A DNA stretch of 64,000 bases, from contig JANSLP010000030.1 of assembly GCA_029298735.1 (NCBI GenBank), forward strand, positions 1 to 64,000, in the 5' to 3' direction. The notes beneath the pieces were generated by a model. It made no database searches, was not told the DNA's origin, and saw only the letters and a program-made list of their open reading frames with translations. Positions 22,736-34,400 of this stretch are shown here, piece by piece (position 1 is the first letter of the stretch; each line of letters opens with the position of its first letter). This DNA is from Ophiostoma sp. CBS 140.51. Taxonomy: Eukaryota; Ascomycota; Sordariomycetes; Ophiostomatales; Ophiostomataceae. A program made the position numbers and the translations under genes.

Positions 22736-24148
22736 ATGTTGATCGGATTATCACCAAGGCGGCGCTTCGGCGTCGTCAGTGTCCTCTGTTTTATTTTGTT
22801 GTTGCTCTTCTTCCGCACAGAGATGGGCGCGACAGCTCTTGATACAGTCAAAGACAAACTTCCACGGCCACAAAACCCGTTGACAGACACATCAAAACCG
22901 CCAGCAAAGCCACCGAAGGAAGAGAAACCACGTCCGAAACCTAAATACAGGCCAGTCCCAGACAACACCTACACACCACCTCCCGTCAGCGATCCGTTCC
23001 CACTTCTGGCCAAGTCGGATGCGTCGACGCTGCCGCCGCCGATCCCCGAATGGAACCGTCCTCGACCAAACCTGCACACCGAGTACGGCTTGTCACAGCC
23101 TCCGCCACTACTTATCGGGTTCACACGGTCCTGGCCCATGCTGTTGCAAGCAGTCGTGTCCTATATCACGGCAGGATGGCCTCCAGAGCAGATTTTCGTT
23201 GTTGAGAACACGGGCGTACAGCAAGCAAATGCCCGTGGACAACTGACACTGCAACACCCGTTCTACCTCAACCACACGACTCTGAACCGCCTCGGCGTCA
23301 ACATCATCCAGACACCCGTTCTCCTCACATTTGCACAACTGCAAAATTTTTATCTATCCCTCACCTACTCCCGCGGTTGGTCCTACTACTTCTGGTCACA
23401 CATGGACGTGCTGACATTGTCCTACGAAGAGGGCATGGAAGGTGTGACACCGTCCTACAAAGAAGCCGGCGTCACTGGTGGTTCCGGGTACAAGTCAGTG
23501 TACGAGCTCTGCTGCCAGGCTTTGCAGGGCACAATACTCGACGACCCGCACTGGGGACTTCGGTTCTTTGCCTACGACCACCTGGCCCTCGTCAACCCGG
23601 CCGCATACGAAGACGTCGGCGGCTGGGACACGTTGATCCCCTACTACCTGACCGACTGCGACATGCACTCCCGCCTGACGATGACGAACTGGACCATTCA
23701 AGACCGCAAAGCCGGTATTGTCACGGATGTCAACACAGTCCTCGAAGACCTGGCCGTGCTGTACCGCCTTGACGGCCTACCAGAACCCAACTTTGTCGAC
23801 CCTAATCCGCCACCGCCAGAAGAGGAGAAAAAGAAGGGGGGGAAGAGAGACGAGGGTGGTCCAGTGGACCCTAACATCGATAAATGGTTAAAGCTGCGCG
23901 GCGTGTCTGACCGCATGTTCCAATACAAGCACAGCGGCCGTGACCGCAACACATGGCAAGCCGGGCAACAGGGCGGCATGGGCGAGAAATTTTACTACCC
24001 GGCCCAAGGCATTGCCGAGGGCATCGATATCCTGACGGAAGCGGGTCGTGAGGTGTACCGCCGCAAATGGGGCCACCGGGACTGCGACCTGATCGATGGT
24101 GCCGGGCTGTCATTGTGGGACCAGTGGCGCGTGGAAAAGGACTGGTAG
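22736..24148 (+). CDS. Type II membrane glycosyltransferase-like protein
   Basis: Intronless, 470 aa from the ATG at 22736; upstream codons in this frame have no ATG. A short basic N-terminus (SPRRR) is followed by one membrane anchor (VVSVLCFILLLLFF). Next comes a proline/lysine-rich stem (PPAKPPKEEKPRPKPKYRP), the layout of Golgi type II enzymes. The lumenal part has LLIGFTRSWPMLLQAVVSYI, a Rossmann-like EQIFVVENTG, an acidic metal-site candidate SHMDVL, and WDTLIPYYLTDCDMHSRL like a GT-A acceptor region. I recognise the architecture but not the family. Transferase activity is inference. Confidence 0.6.
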   Translation: MLIGLSPRRRFGVVSVLCFILLLLFFRTEMGATALDTVKDKLPRPQNPLTDTSKPPAKPPKEEKPRPKPKYRPVPDNTYTPPPVSDPFPLLAKSDASTLPPPIPEWNRPRPNLHTEYGLSQPPPLLIGFTRSWPMLLQAVVSYITAGWPPEQIFVVENTGVQQANARGQLTLQHPFYLNHTTLNRLGVNIIQTPVLLTFAQLQNFYLSLTYSRGWSYYFWSHMDVLTLSYEEGMEGVTPSYKEAGVTGGSGYKSVYELCCQALQGTILDDPHWGLRFFAYDHLALVNPAAYEDVGGWDTLIPYYLTDCDMHSRLTMTNWTIQDRKAGIVTDVNTVLEDLAVLYRLDGLPEPNFVDPNPPPPEEEKKKGGKRDEGGPVDPNIDKWLKLRGVSDRMFQYKHSGRDRNTWQAGQQGGMGEKFYYPAQGIAEGIDILTEAGREVYRRKWGHRDCDLIDGAGLSLWDQWRVEKDW

Positions 24149-24329
24149 GGAGAATGTTGAAATAAACTTACAACGGCGTTTGGATATACGGGAATTGTAT
24201 TGTGAAAAGAATACAATGCAAATAGAGTTTGAATTTTTTGTAATTGTTCGCCAATGTTCTTCCATGGCAATTAATCCTGCAGTGATATCCGGACCACGGG
24301 ATCCGGCCTACCAAGAGACAGTTTGGCCT

Positions 24330-24695
24330 TCAAATCAACCAAGTCAACAACAATGGCTTGGTACCTGTCTTGCAAACCTGTGCAATCGAGGTGCAGCCGT
24401 TGGTGTAGTGCGTGAGAGCAATATCGCTCCGCTGGTTCAGTGCCAGAATGTCTTCAAAAGCCAAACCGGCAGCAGCAGCCATGGCCTCCATCTCGGCGAA
24501 AATGTCCGGGCAATCTTTCTGCAGAACAGGCAGCCATTGCAGAGCTGTTTTGCAGGATTCGGCCCATGACTTGCCAGTGGTCTGGTGGAAGATGTCTTTG
24601 TATGAGTAGATGGAGAAAAGGATCTCCTCGCTGGCAAGCTTACCGTACTGCGTGCAAACCTCATGTGCCGTTCCAGCCAAAGTGACTTGCTTCAT
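24330..24695 (-). pseudogene. Truncated isopenicillin-N-acyltransferase-like (peptidase C45) gene
   Basis: The frame encodes only about 121 aa. TLAGTAHEVCTQYGKLASEE matches the N-terminal start of the family. ILALNQRSDIAL and NGCTSIAQ match the region around the autocatalytic Gly-Cys cleavage site (Gly100-Cys101; the Cys becomes the N-terminal nucleophile). Full-length members have about 350 residues, and here the protein stops right after the nucleophile. The remaining 180 bp before the neighbouring gene does not encode the rest, whether read directly or past the GT at the end of the match. This is most likely a 5' relic of a beta-lactam-type or cysteine amidohydrolase gene. Confidence 0.65.
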
Positions 24696-25497
24696 GTTGC
24701 GTTTTTGTTTGTAATTTGCTCCGAAGGTGTTCTTCGTGTCGATATCACCGTATCATTGTTGAGGTGCTGGGTAGCCATAACGCCATACCATGGTCAGCAA
24801 TTGTCAAAAGATAAATTGGCCCAAAATTGAAAACAAAAAAAAAAATGAAGAACAGAACAGAACAGAAATACATCAAGGATGCCTTTCCAAGAATGTGATG
24901 TTTGATGCGCCCGTAATGATGGCGGTAATGCTGGGTGCTTACCAGGCATATGCCAGGGCCGGTGTTATCGATAGTTCAGAATGCTCACGCTTTACCTGAT
25001 ATGGGGTGTGTGGTGCACTGAAGTCGTAGATGCTAGCCAAATTTGGTAATTATCTCGGCGCCGAAAATTGTATTCGCGATGTCGGGTTGGAGCCGTGACA
25101 TTGACGACTAATGTTTACTGTGTTTTTTTTTCTTTCTTTTGCCATAATCTGACTTACACGTTATTTGATTTGAAAACGGATCATATAACATACGGAAGAG
25201 AACCAGACCCGATAGTAGGCAAAGCGAATCCGAGTTCCGGTATCTAAATCGAAAGCGGCACATGAGCAGTGGGCCTAAAGATGGGCCACAGGGCGTTTGT
25301 CAAGAGTTCACCGATGGAAGCCAACCCGGACTAGACAACACGGCCGATAACTGAGGGGCTTGTCGCGATTAGGCCGTGTGCGTTCTCCAGGCACGGCATC
25401 TTTGTGGAACAATTCTGCTCGATTGCATATTCTTCCATACCGCAATCCTTGGCTGCCCTCGATCACGAAATATTCACTCTTACTGTCGACGGTCAGC
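24696..25497. other. Spacer between two relic genes
   Basis: AT-rich, with no supported gene. It includes an A run near 24835-24845 and a short AGAAC tandem run (about 24850-24865). Confidence 0.5.
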
Positions 25498-26218
25498 ATG
25501 CCTGGCTGCTGGACTTGTAAATCACGGAGGAAGAAGTGCGGCGGCCGACGACCCACCTGCCAAGAATGCGAGCGCCTTGAGCTCCGCTGCCGGGCTACCA
25601 ACAACGATTACTGTGGAAGATGACGACACCCGGGCCAGCATGCGACCGCAAGGCTGGCGGAGGCCGTGTAAGGGCTCGAACATAACATCACATTCAACGT
25701 CGACACCAACACCGATGCCAACACCAGACAATGATAACCTTGTAGCTACAGACTCCGACAATAGTTTAAATATTTTACTACGACTGTCCCCATCCCCTGT
25801 CGCCGCCAATGGCGCTCTCTTCCGCTAGGAGCCTGCTATTGTCATGGTACGTCAACAAATTAGCCGTCCCATACCCCAGCGTCAATCACAGCCGGAACCC
25901 ATTCCTGTCAACTTGCTGCCAATCGCTTTTCGTACCCCCAGTTTGATTCGGGCTATGCTGGCTGTTGCTGCTACACAAGCATGTCGACAGCAGCCAGATC
26001 TTTGGCCTGTCACGCTACAATGCCGCATCGACGCCATTCGAGGATTACGAACCCTTGACGCAACTGAGGATACAGCTGGTGCACTGGCGTGTGCACTCAT
26101 TCTCTTCATCTACAAAAAGATTGAGTGCGAATGCGATGCCCTTGGCAGCCACTTGTCATTTGCAGCGGGACTGGTGGCCAAGCTGCTGCCGTCGTGTCAA
26201 AGAGATGCCGACGTTTGA
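25498..26218 (+). pseudogene. Broken Zn2Cys6 transcription factor (Fungal_trans_2 type)
   Basis: Starts MPGCWTCKSRRKKCGGRRPT; the cluster is complete (Cys spacing 2-6-6-2-6), but the frame stops at 25623. Further pieces of the same gene type lie downstream in other frames. One is SLLLSWYVNKLAVPYPSVN (about 25827-25900). A shifted frame then gives LLPIAFRTPSLIRAMLAVAA and GALACALILFIYKKIE (to 26218). These match the start of the Fungal_trans_2/DUF3468 region. At least one frameshift near 25900 and the stop after the zinc cluster are not explained by obvious introns. The C-terminal half of the family is missing. Confidence 0.6.
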
Positions 26219-26759
26219 ATCTCACCCCACGCCTTTGAATAGTAGTGGCTTTGATGAGACGTGGAGGAAAACTCTCGAGGAGTGCATTTCGACGCGCTGT
26301 CTGCTATGAATGCCGGAGTTCTTGCAAAAATTCGGTGCTAGATATATGCAATAAACTCTTTATCTGGTAAGGGAGAGTTCAGCACTTATAGCTCGTGGAG
26401 ATATAGCTGCTGTTAGGTGACTAGGCAATTGCAACACGTCTGTCTTCAGTATCGAGAAACGTCAGATGCACGATTCGCATCTATGCGTGAACAGCAAAGG
26501 CAAGCCAGCTTCGTCCCCTTTCCCGCCTGTACTGTTAAGATCCACTTCATAGCTGGATATCGACAGAGTGGTATACAGGGTAGCAAAAAGGGTCCTTACA
26601 GAGCGCACAAAAGATTATGTTTGTAAAACTGTTGAAGTGGAGCGAGCTTTGGGCTGCATCTGATGGGACCAAAATAAATATGAATACTATCCACCGGGCA
26701 ACCCCTTTGGAGCACCACACTAAGTAATACAACCCTCTGAAGCAGGATACAAATATTCA
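26219..26759. other. Spacer before the coiled-coil gene
   Basis: No recognisable gene. It probably holds the 3' flank of the minus-strand coiled-coil gene and eroded remains of the preceding regulator. Confidence 0.45.
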
Positions 26760-27647
26760 TCACAGTTCCTTCTCTGGGGCAGCCTGCATCTTTAACACTA
26801 GGTTCATCGATACCACATCTTCCAACTCTCTCTGTTTGACCTCCAAGTCCTCGCTCAGCCGCCAGTTTTGGTCCTTCAGGTCACGAACGATCTGCGCCAG
26901 CCGCTCGCTGTTGGCCTTGAAGAAGCGCACATGCTGCTGTAGCTCTCCAACGCTGTTACTGTACTCTCTAGCCCCGGTTTCATTCTGGCTCAGCACGACC
27001 GCATCACACATGTGTGTCTGTGCAGCCACCTGTTCGAGCGTGCTCTGCGGCGTCTGTGACAACTGCATCTGCGTGGTGCGCTCGTTCACGAGCTCGGCCC
27101 CCTTCGTCTTCAGCGACTCGTCTTTGATTCTTAAACTGGCCGTCAGGTCGAGTATGGTTTGCTGCGTCGCGGGCGAGGTGCGTCCAATTGTTGTCGTAGA
27201 GTTTCGGAGCACGGCGCCATGACCACTGCCACCAGCCTGAGCAAGTGTGGCCCGGAGACCCTCGCACTCTGACTCCGTATCGGCCAGCCGGGCATTGGTG
27301 TCCTGAAGCTCCTCTTCGACCCTTGTGAGTTCTACAAACATGTTGTCTAGCGTGATCTGCTCGGCCTCGGCATCGGACTGTAGTTGCTGAATCTTGGCTC
27401 GGAGACGCGCGTTCTCCTCAGCGCCTTCGCTGGATATAGCGGCTACGGGGCTGTGTTTGGTTTGCGGCTGTTGGGCGTCTTCAACGTACAGGTCCCGGTC
27501 CATGGTCTCGTTCTGTTCAAAGACAGCGTCCTGGGTGCTCACGCCATCCACGCCGTGCGACGAGAGTTGCTGGTAGTCCTTGTTGCTTGTAGCAGCTGTG
27601 CTGCGCGTGGTGGAACCAGCCACCGAGGAGATGGGATCGCGAGGCAT
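26760..27647 (-). CDS. Coiled-coil protein of unknown function
   Basis: 295 aa from the ATG at 27647. The N-terminal 75 residues are Ser/Thr-rich and probably disordered. The rest is heptad-rich coiled coil in two blocks: about residues 80-135 (ARLRAKIQQLQSDAEAEQI, LTRVEEELQDTNARLADTES) and 165-290 (LQQHVRFFKANSERLAQIVR, LSEDLEVKQRELEDVV). There is no signal or membrane segment. It begins 600 bp from the AAA+ gene in the opposite direction. GTAAGT and CAG signals just upstream (about 27690-27755) suggest a 5'UTR intron. Function is unknown. Its place suggests an adaptor or scaffold partner of the AAA+/GTPase pair. Confidence 0.6.
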   Translation of the reverse strand: MPRDPISSVAGSTTRSTAATSNKDYQQLSSHGVDGVSTQDAVFEQNETMDRDLYVEDAQQPQTKHSPVAAISSEGAEENARLRAKIQQLQSDAEAEQITLDNMFVELTRVEEELQDTNARLADTESECEGLRATLAQAGGSGHGAVLRNSTTTIGRTSPATQQTILDLTASLRIKDESLKTKGAELVNERTTQMQLSQTPQSTLEQVAAQTHMCDAVVLSQNETGAREYSNSVGELQQHVRFFKANSERLAQIVRDLKDQNWRLSEDLEVKQRELEDVVSMNLVLKMQAAPEKEL

Positions 27648-28251
27648 GTTCTTGCTCGACGATGCTTGCGATGGTGGTGCTGTGTTCTGCTACTGCCCAG
27701 GGACATTAGCATGGAAACAAACAGGCATGCACGACATCCTCGGACGACTTACTTAGAAGCTCGTGCTGATCAGACGCTCTCCGCTCACTGGAGATGGATG
27801 CTGGTTTGAAATAACACAGTCACGGACGAAACAAGTTGTTTGAATGATGAAAGTATCTAAATAGAAAAATTTCTTCCTTCTCTTCAGAGCAAAGGATTGC
27901 TCGACAGACGAGCAATTGGTTTGAGAAATCCAAAAATAAATCTGCATGAACCAACAGCAAGTGATGTGTGATTTTGTGCACTGCACTGCACCCGTAATGT
28001 GACCATTGCCGCCGCGTCAATCAGGTAGGGCGGGTTTGTAAATTTTGAAACACATCCCCTTCCTTCTCATAAGCGCTTTGAAAGATCGGTGGGGGTCATC
28101 TCCGTTTGCATTTGATTGATACTGGCTTTCTTCTTGCTGCGGTTTGTTTCCTCATTACTCTCTCTGTGCCCTGTGAATGTCGTCTAACGTTCTGTTCCTG
28201 CAATCTTCCCTCATCCCTTGCTTTGAGACTTTCCACACAGAGATCCACGTA
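27648..28251. promoter_or_regulatory. Bidirectional promoter between coiled-coil and AAA+ genes
   Basis: About 600 bp between two divergent start codons; by position it serves both genes. A likely 5'UTR intron of the coiled-coil gene ends in it. No repeat or known motif stands out. Confidence 0.4.
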
Positions 28252-30547
28252 ATGACAGAAGCCCGAGCCGCTTCTCCGCTGCCACTTGTGATGGGATCGG
28301 CGTTGGAATTTGTTGTCAGGGAGTGTCATTGCGACGAAAATCGGGCCAAGAAGCTGCTTTCAGTATGTTCAATATCCCCTCCCCCATCAAACTGGATCCC
28401 AGCATCGTAGCTGACAATCTGTGCAACAGATCAACAATAACGACCCTCTCAAAGCAGTGCGCCATCAGCAGAAACTGTCAGCCATGCTCCGTCGCCAAGG
28501 TCACTCTGGTGCCCAGTCCCGACTATTGATTCCAGCGCCCGATGGTAACGATTTACCGTCTTACCATCATGATCCTCCTCCTCCCACCATGTATAGAGGA
28601 CTAGACGACTCGAGCGTCGAGATCGCAGCCAATGGGTCTTCGATGCACAATAATCTACACCCGTCAGGTAACGATCCAGAACGAGCACTACCGCCGCCTG
28701 ATTCAGATACTGGCGGCAACCAACCTATGCCGGATCTGTCAACTCCTAACGCGGTGGTTACCACTGCGTCCACCCTCGTGGGCTTAGCAGAACCCCGTCT
28801 TGAGATGCAAAGTGAAGTTCCCTCAGACCGCGAAGACGCAGAGAAGCCACGGGCTTGGGATTTTCAACTTCCAAAGCTACCCGAGGTAGAGGCCATCGAC
28901 ATTCTTCTTGCTGTAGCACAGCCATTCGGCACAATGGAGGGGGACGAGGCAAAGTTCAACCTCCGGGAGCTCTGTGCGGCCATGCAGCAAGGTGCCGACC
29001 TCTTGACCATCAAGAGGTATCTTCAGGGCTTCCCAGATGCCGTCGTCAGACACCGGATCAACGGCACGGTCGAAGGCATTCCATCTATCTTCTATGTCAT
29101 CAAGACCAACGACCCGGTCTTACTGCGGCTCTGGGCCAGCTATGGCGCCGACCCGTCTGCCATTCACCAGGACACCGGCACGCCCCTGCTTGCTTACGCC
29201 ATCGTGCTCAGCGAATTGCTGGGGGGGCGCAATACCTCACCTATTGTGGCGACGCTGCTAAGTCTCGGGGCGTCCCCCGCATCCATCCCGGACGTATTCT
29301 ACAAGTCGTATAATCGTGACCTATCCGAAGACGCGCTGCTTCGGGATGTCGACGGCCTTGACAAGAGTCCGAAGAAGGAGTGGCAGTGGTGCCAGGCGCC
29401 CTCCGTGCGCAGCAACCTGGCGCGCACGATACACCTCACCCAGCGGTACTACCTCGACCGCGCAGCCAAGCTCCCGCGTGCCGGCACCCGCCACCGCCAG
29501 ATCGCAACCCTGCGGAATGCCGAGGCCATCCTCGGCATTCCCTACTATCTCATCGGGCAGACGGTCGCCGCTAACCACCTGCTGCGCAAGATGATGACCT
29601 TTATCACGGTGCCAAGCAAGAAGCCGCTCGTCCTCGCCTTCGCGGGCCCCAGCGGCCACGGCAAAACGGAGTTGGCCCGGAAGCTTGGCGACCTCTTGGG
29701 TCTGAGCCTCCAGGTTGTCGATTGCACCATCTTCAACGACGAGAGGGAGCTGTTTGGGCCTCGCGCACCGTACGTCGGCTCCGACCGGGGCAGCCCGCTG
29801 AATAATTTCGTTGCTCAACACGCCGGGCAGCGGTGTATCGTGTTTCTAGACGAGTTTGAGAAGACGTCCAAAGCAATCCATCAGTCCCTCCTGCTGCCCT
29901 TTGACAACGGCGAATACCAGGACCGCCGCTCGCTGGCCACTGTCGACTGTTCGCGCACAATATGGATCCTCGCGACCAACGCGCTGGACGAGACGATCTT
30001 GCAGTTCTGTGATGCTAACCCGGCCATCCTCCAGCATGACGCCGGCAACGGCGTGGATATCGACCACGCCATGTCCCAGCGGCTCGTCAAGACGCTGTCG
30101 ATGAATCTGCGGACCGAGTTCCTTGGCCGCTTTGGCGCGCCCGTCACGGGCCGCGTGTCTGACTTCATCCCCTTCCTACCTTTCTCTAAGGGTGAGCAGG
30201 GCGTCGTGGTGCATAAATTCCTTCTGGAGCTTGCGGAGCGCGTTGCCGCGCCCGTGCGGCTGCAGCTGGGTACTGAAGAGCAGCTGCTGGGCAACGTGCG
30301 GCTGCGTGTGCGGCGGGATGCCAGCGTGTGCATGCGGCTGGCTAAGGCCGAGTACAGCGAGGAGCTAGGCGCGCGGAGCCTACGCAAGGCCGTGGAGGAC
30401 GTCCAAGACCGGCTCGTCGAGAGCTACCTCGACGACGAGCGCGAAATTGAGGAAGGCGAGCTCGTCCAGCCGACGGCGTTTGTAGTCGACGTTCGCGCCG
30501 ATGAAGTGGTGGTGCACAAATGTGACGGTAGCAAAGAGGGGGGGTGA
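28252..30547 (+). CDS. ClpB-like AAA+ ATPase with UBA-like and ankyrin-like N-terminus
   Basis: Exon 1 is 28252-28362 and exon 2 is 28430-30547 (67-nt intron); the product is 742 aa. An ATG at 28177 in the same frame is an alternative start. Residues about 10-45 (ALEFVVRECHCDENRAKKLL, then NNNDPLKAV) look like a UBA/NAC-type ubiquitin-binding fold, split by the intron. A disordered linker follows, then ankyrin-like repeats at about 225-330 (LLRLWASYGADPSAI, TLLSLGASP). The ATPase core has Walker A GPSGHGKTE (443-450), Walker B CIVFLDEFEK (about 505-514), sensor 1 WILATNA (about 549), an arginine finger in FLGRFGAPV (about 603) and sensor 2 LGARSLRKAV (about 684). One AAA_2 module plus ClpB D2-small domain suggests a hexameric unfoldase or disaggregase. 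The partner is probably encoded by its neighbours. Confidence 0.82.
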
Positions 30548-31419
30548 CACCAGTCATGCAAGGTCTACCCCTGTCATCTCTCTACACCCTATTGAATTCC
30601 ACTCCTTTTTTTGACAAGTGGTGTGATGCCCATAAGCCAGTGAATGTCGTTGTAGGCGTGGTCGAGGCTGTGGTATCGTAGCAGGTGCCGTAGATGACGG
30701 ACGAAGCAAGACATGTAGGTAACAAACGAGCACCCTACCGCAATGACAGCCTGTTGCCAGACGACTAGAACTAAGGCGGAGGAGAGACAATATTGTGGCT
30801 TGGCATACAGACCCAGCCTTCCAACAAGTGTTTCCGTGGTCTTTCTTTGTTCGCCATCGGAACAGTGCAGCCTGCAAACACTCAGATGCTCTATGGCAGC
30901 CAGTCGTTTACGCGCACGCCGCACCCCCACGCATCACTCCCTCAGCCATGCAACCAACAGCCAACAGATGCTTTTGATACACGACCCAGACGCTATGCCG
31001 GCGTTAGTGCAGCGACATGGACCATGGGCGCTTTTATTGCACGATGTGCTCTTGCAAATCATGACAACGAACGGCCCGACCCCCCCCTTGATCCCCAAAA
31101 AAGACCTCGTTAGTGGATTGTCTTCTTGCCCCTGTCTTTCCCCCCTCCCCTTCTAGTCACTTCTTGTTTCTAGAAAAGATCAATAGCAGGCACCTGCCGG
31201 CCTTTTTGCATTTCGTATTTTCCTTTATCAGCACCTACAACCTGACCTAACCATATTCTCATCTACTTTACATCTGCATCTTATTACCCGCTTCTGTTGT
31301 GCAGGTAGAGAATTTAAGCGGAGAATCCAACAGACGAAATCCTCGCACTTGTTACCGCACAGCAACGGTGGCAGCAGCAACGTGTGTCGGCGACGCCGTA
31401 TGCTACCTCTGCCGCCGCG
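30548..31419. other. Spacer between AAA+ and GTPase genes
   Basis: About 870 bp with overlapping short frames on both strands and no domain. It probably holds the 3' end of one gene and the promoter and leader of the next. Confidence 0.5.
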
Positions 31420-34400
31420 ATGAGCCATCTTCTCGAGCGGCCTGCCTTGGGGCAAAAAGCTGCGCTTGGGACGCTCTACAATGCCCACACCGACACATTC
31501 CAGAGCATGTCGCTCTTTTCGGACACGCTGACGACTAATGCGGTCGATACGGTCCCGCAGCAGAAGACATCAACTTCCCTGAGCTACATCGACTCGTACC
31601 AGGGGCGGTGTGCTCTCCTGGGCATTGACCCAGACATCGGAGCAAGTCTGTTCGCGGGCCTAGCCCCTGCTGGGGGGTCCGGCAACAGTCTCCGCGAGCA
31701 GCGCAGAGCGGTCAGTAGTCTTACCAGAAGAGAGCACTATGGAGCCTTACATCATCGCATGTCCACAGTCGATGAGCACCTCCAGATCAACAATCCGGCT
31801 CTGCGAGATCTCATAACGGCCGCCTGCGTCCACCAGGAAGAATTTACACACATTGTCACGAGGATCGCATGGGGGTGCGAGACCGTCATCACTGCGCGGA
31901 ACATGGGTCCATGCAGCGATTTGGTCCCGATAAACGATGATACCGCATCAGAGGAGGCGGCCGGCCACGACGCCTTTTCTCGGGCCATAACGCAGTTCCG
32001 AAACGCCGTAGACCAGCTGCAGTACGTCCCTCATCCGGACCTGCACGACATCAATCTGACGGGAGTGGTGATTGACGTGGCGGCCTACAGTGAGGTCTTC
32101 GACGAGGGTGGCATGGTGCTGAACGATTTGCGAGAGGCCTTCGAGCTGATCCAGTTGCTGCCGTCGCTGATGCAGCACAGTGGCCGTAACGCCGGAAAAG
32201 GCGAGCCAATTACGTACGATCTACTTCCCATTCAGACCGTAGCGAACGTTTACGGGCTCCGGATCGGCGACAACTGCCCGCGTCCAATTTCGCACGATTT
32301 TCTCCACGACGTGCTTGCGTGGTTTGATCAAGTCAACGCTGTGTGGAGCAAACTCGTTGGCTACGCTGGCTTTCTGGCCAGGCACCGGCCGTATGCCCCA
32401 TTCAGCTGTGTCCAAGATGTCAAAGCGGTCGTCGAGAGCGTCCCCGTCGAGGCCGCGGAGCTGAAGAGGACGTACTCCCGTGTACTGGTACAGGGCCGGA
32501 TGCACGGTCTCGACCGGCCCGAAGTTAAGGCTCTACATGATCGTTTCCTGCAGCTTGTGTCCCGCTGTGAGCAGACTTTGGACTTGGCTGAGGAACAGCA
32601 CGCCAAGATCACCTTTGCACATGCGGCAGTGGCCCGCGGCGCGATTTACGTCGGACACAACGGCGTCGATCTCGACAAAGTCGTCTGTGCTTCCGCAGCC
32701 GCACATCGCGAGGCTTACGTGCTCCGGTATAGCCAGGCGGCCGCGGCAGCAGACGAGACGGCTTGGGTCGCCAATCAAAAGCTGCTGTGGGAGATACTGG
32801 ACCAGAAAACGAAGCCGCTCGCTGTGGTCGTCGTGCTAGACTGCGATGCACTCGGTCAGCTTTTGGACCGGGTGCGGATTGTACACCATGATCAGCAGGG
32901 AAAGGCTGTAACACAGGACCTGCACGAGCAGCGGCAGTTCGAGGCCGACCAGTCGTTTGCACGTTGGACCCCAGGAGCACTTGAGTCCGGCGGCACCATC
33001 CAGAGGCCGGTGCAGCGACGTATGGTCAAGATCCCATGCCCGGGGGCCCGGTGCAACAGCCTGCTCCAGTGCCAGTGGGTATGTTCGAAGTGCCACAGCC
33101 AAATCGAGTTTGGCTACGCGGACGACTACCTCTATTGTGACTGTGGCCGGGCAAAATTCAACAAGTGGCAGTTCAAATGCAACGGCACAGACCACGAGCA
33201 GGCCGGTCAAGGGCGACAAACAAACGACGGCAAAAACGGTTCCGACGGCTATGTGTCGTACAATAACCAAGCCCAGTTGCTGTCAACGCTCAAGAGCCTC
33301 GACCAGACAGACTACGTCAACATACTGATCCTCGGTGAGACGGGCGTGGGCAAATCGACGTTCATCAACGCGCTCGTCAACTACCTCTCGTTCGAGACGC
33401 TGGACGAGGCCAAGAGCGCCGAGGACCTCAGCTGGGTGATTCCGTGCGCCTTCTCCATCCAAACCATGGACCGCTCGCGGCCCAATGGGGCTATCAAGGA
33501 GCGCAAGATCCAGGTGGGCGGGCGCGACGACGAGGCGGACGGAAGCGACGGCGCGTCGGCGACGCAGCAGACGGCTGTCTACCCAGTTAACATCGGTGGC
33601 AAGACTATCCGGCTGATTGACACGCCGGGCATTGGCGACACGCGTGGGCTTGCCTTTGACAAAAAGAACATGGCCGACATCCTACGCACGCTGAGCGGCT
33701 ACGAGCAGCTGCACGGCATCCTCATCCTGCTCAAGAGCAACAACGCACGGCTGACGGTGACGTTCAACTTCTGCATGCAGGAGTTGCTGATGCACCTGCA
33801 CCGCAGCGCATCGCGTAACATGGCCTTTGGCTTCACCAATACGCGCATCTCCAATTACAGTCCTGGCGACACGTTCGGCCCGCTGACGGCCCTGCTAAGC
33901 AAGCACCGCGACATTGGCCTGGCGCTCGAGAATCAGAATACCTTCTGCTTTGACTCGGAGAGCTTCCGCTTCCTCGCTGCTTTCAAGAACGGCGTTGCAA
34001 TGGAGAACGAGCAGGACTTTCGCCGCAGCTGGCAGTTCTCGCGCGAGGAGGCCGTGCGCATGGTCACCTTCTTCGCTCTCAAGACTCCCCACCAAGTCAA
34101 GAGCACCCTAAGCCTCAACGGCACCCGCCAGCTAATTGCCGAACTTACGAAGCCCATGGCCGACATCTCGCAGACCATCAACATTAACATCAAGCTCTGC
34201 GGAGACCAGATCGACGAGCTACGCGACACGCGGCTATCCGGCGACAAGTTGCGCCAGCGCCTGCAGGTGCCCAAGTTGCACCTGAGGACGGTCAAACTGG
34301 ACCGCCCGCGCACCGTGTGCCGCAACGAGGCCTGCGTCGATTGGCGCGACGACGGTACCGGCACCGTCATACGTTCGTACAGGAACCCCTGCCACGACCC

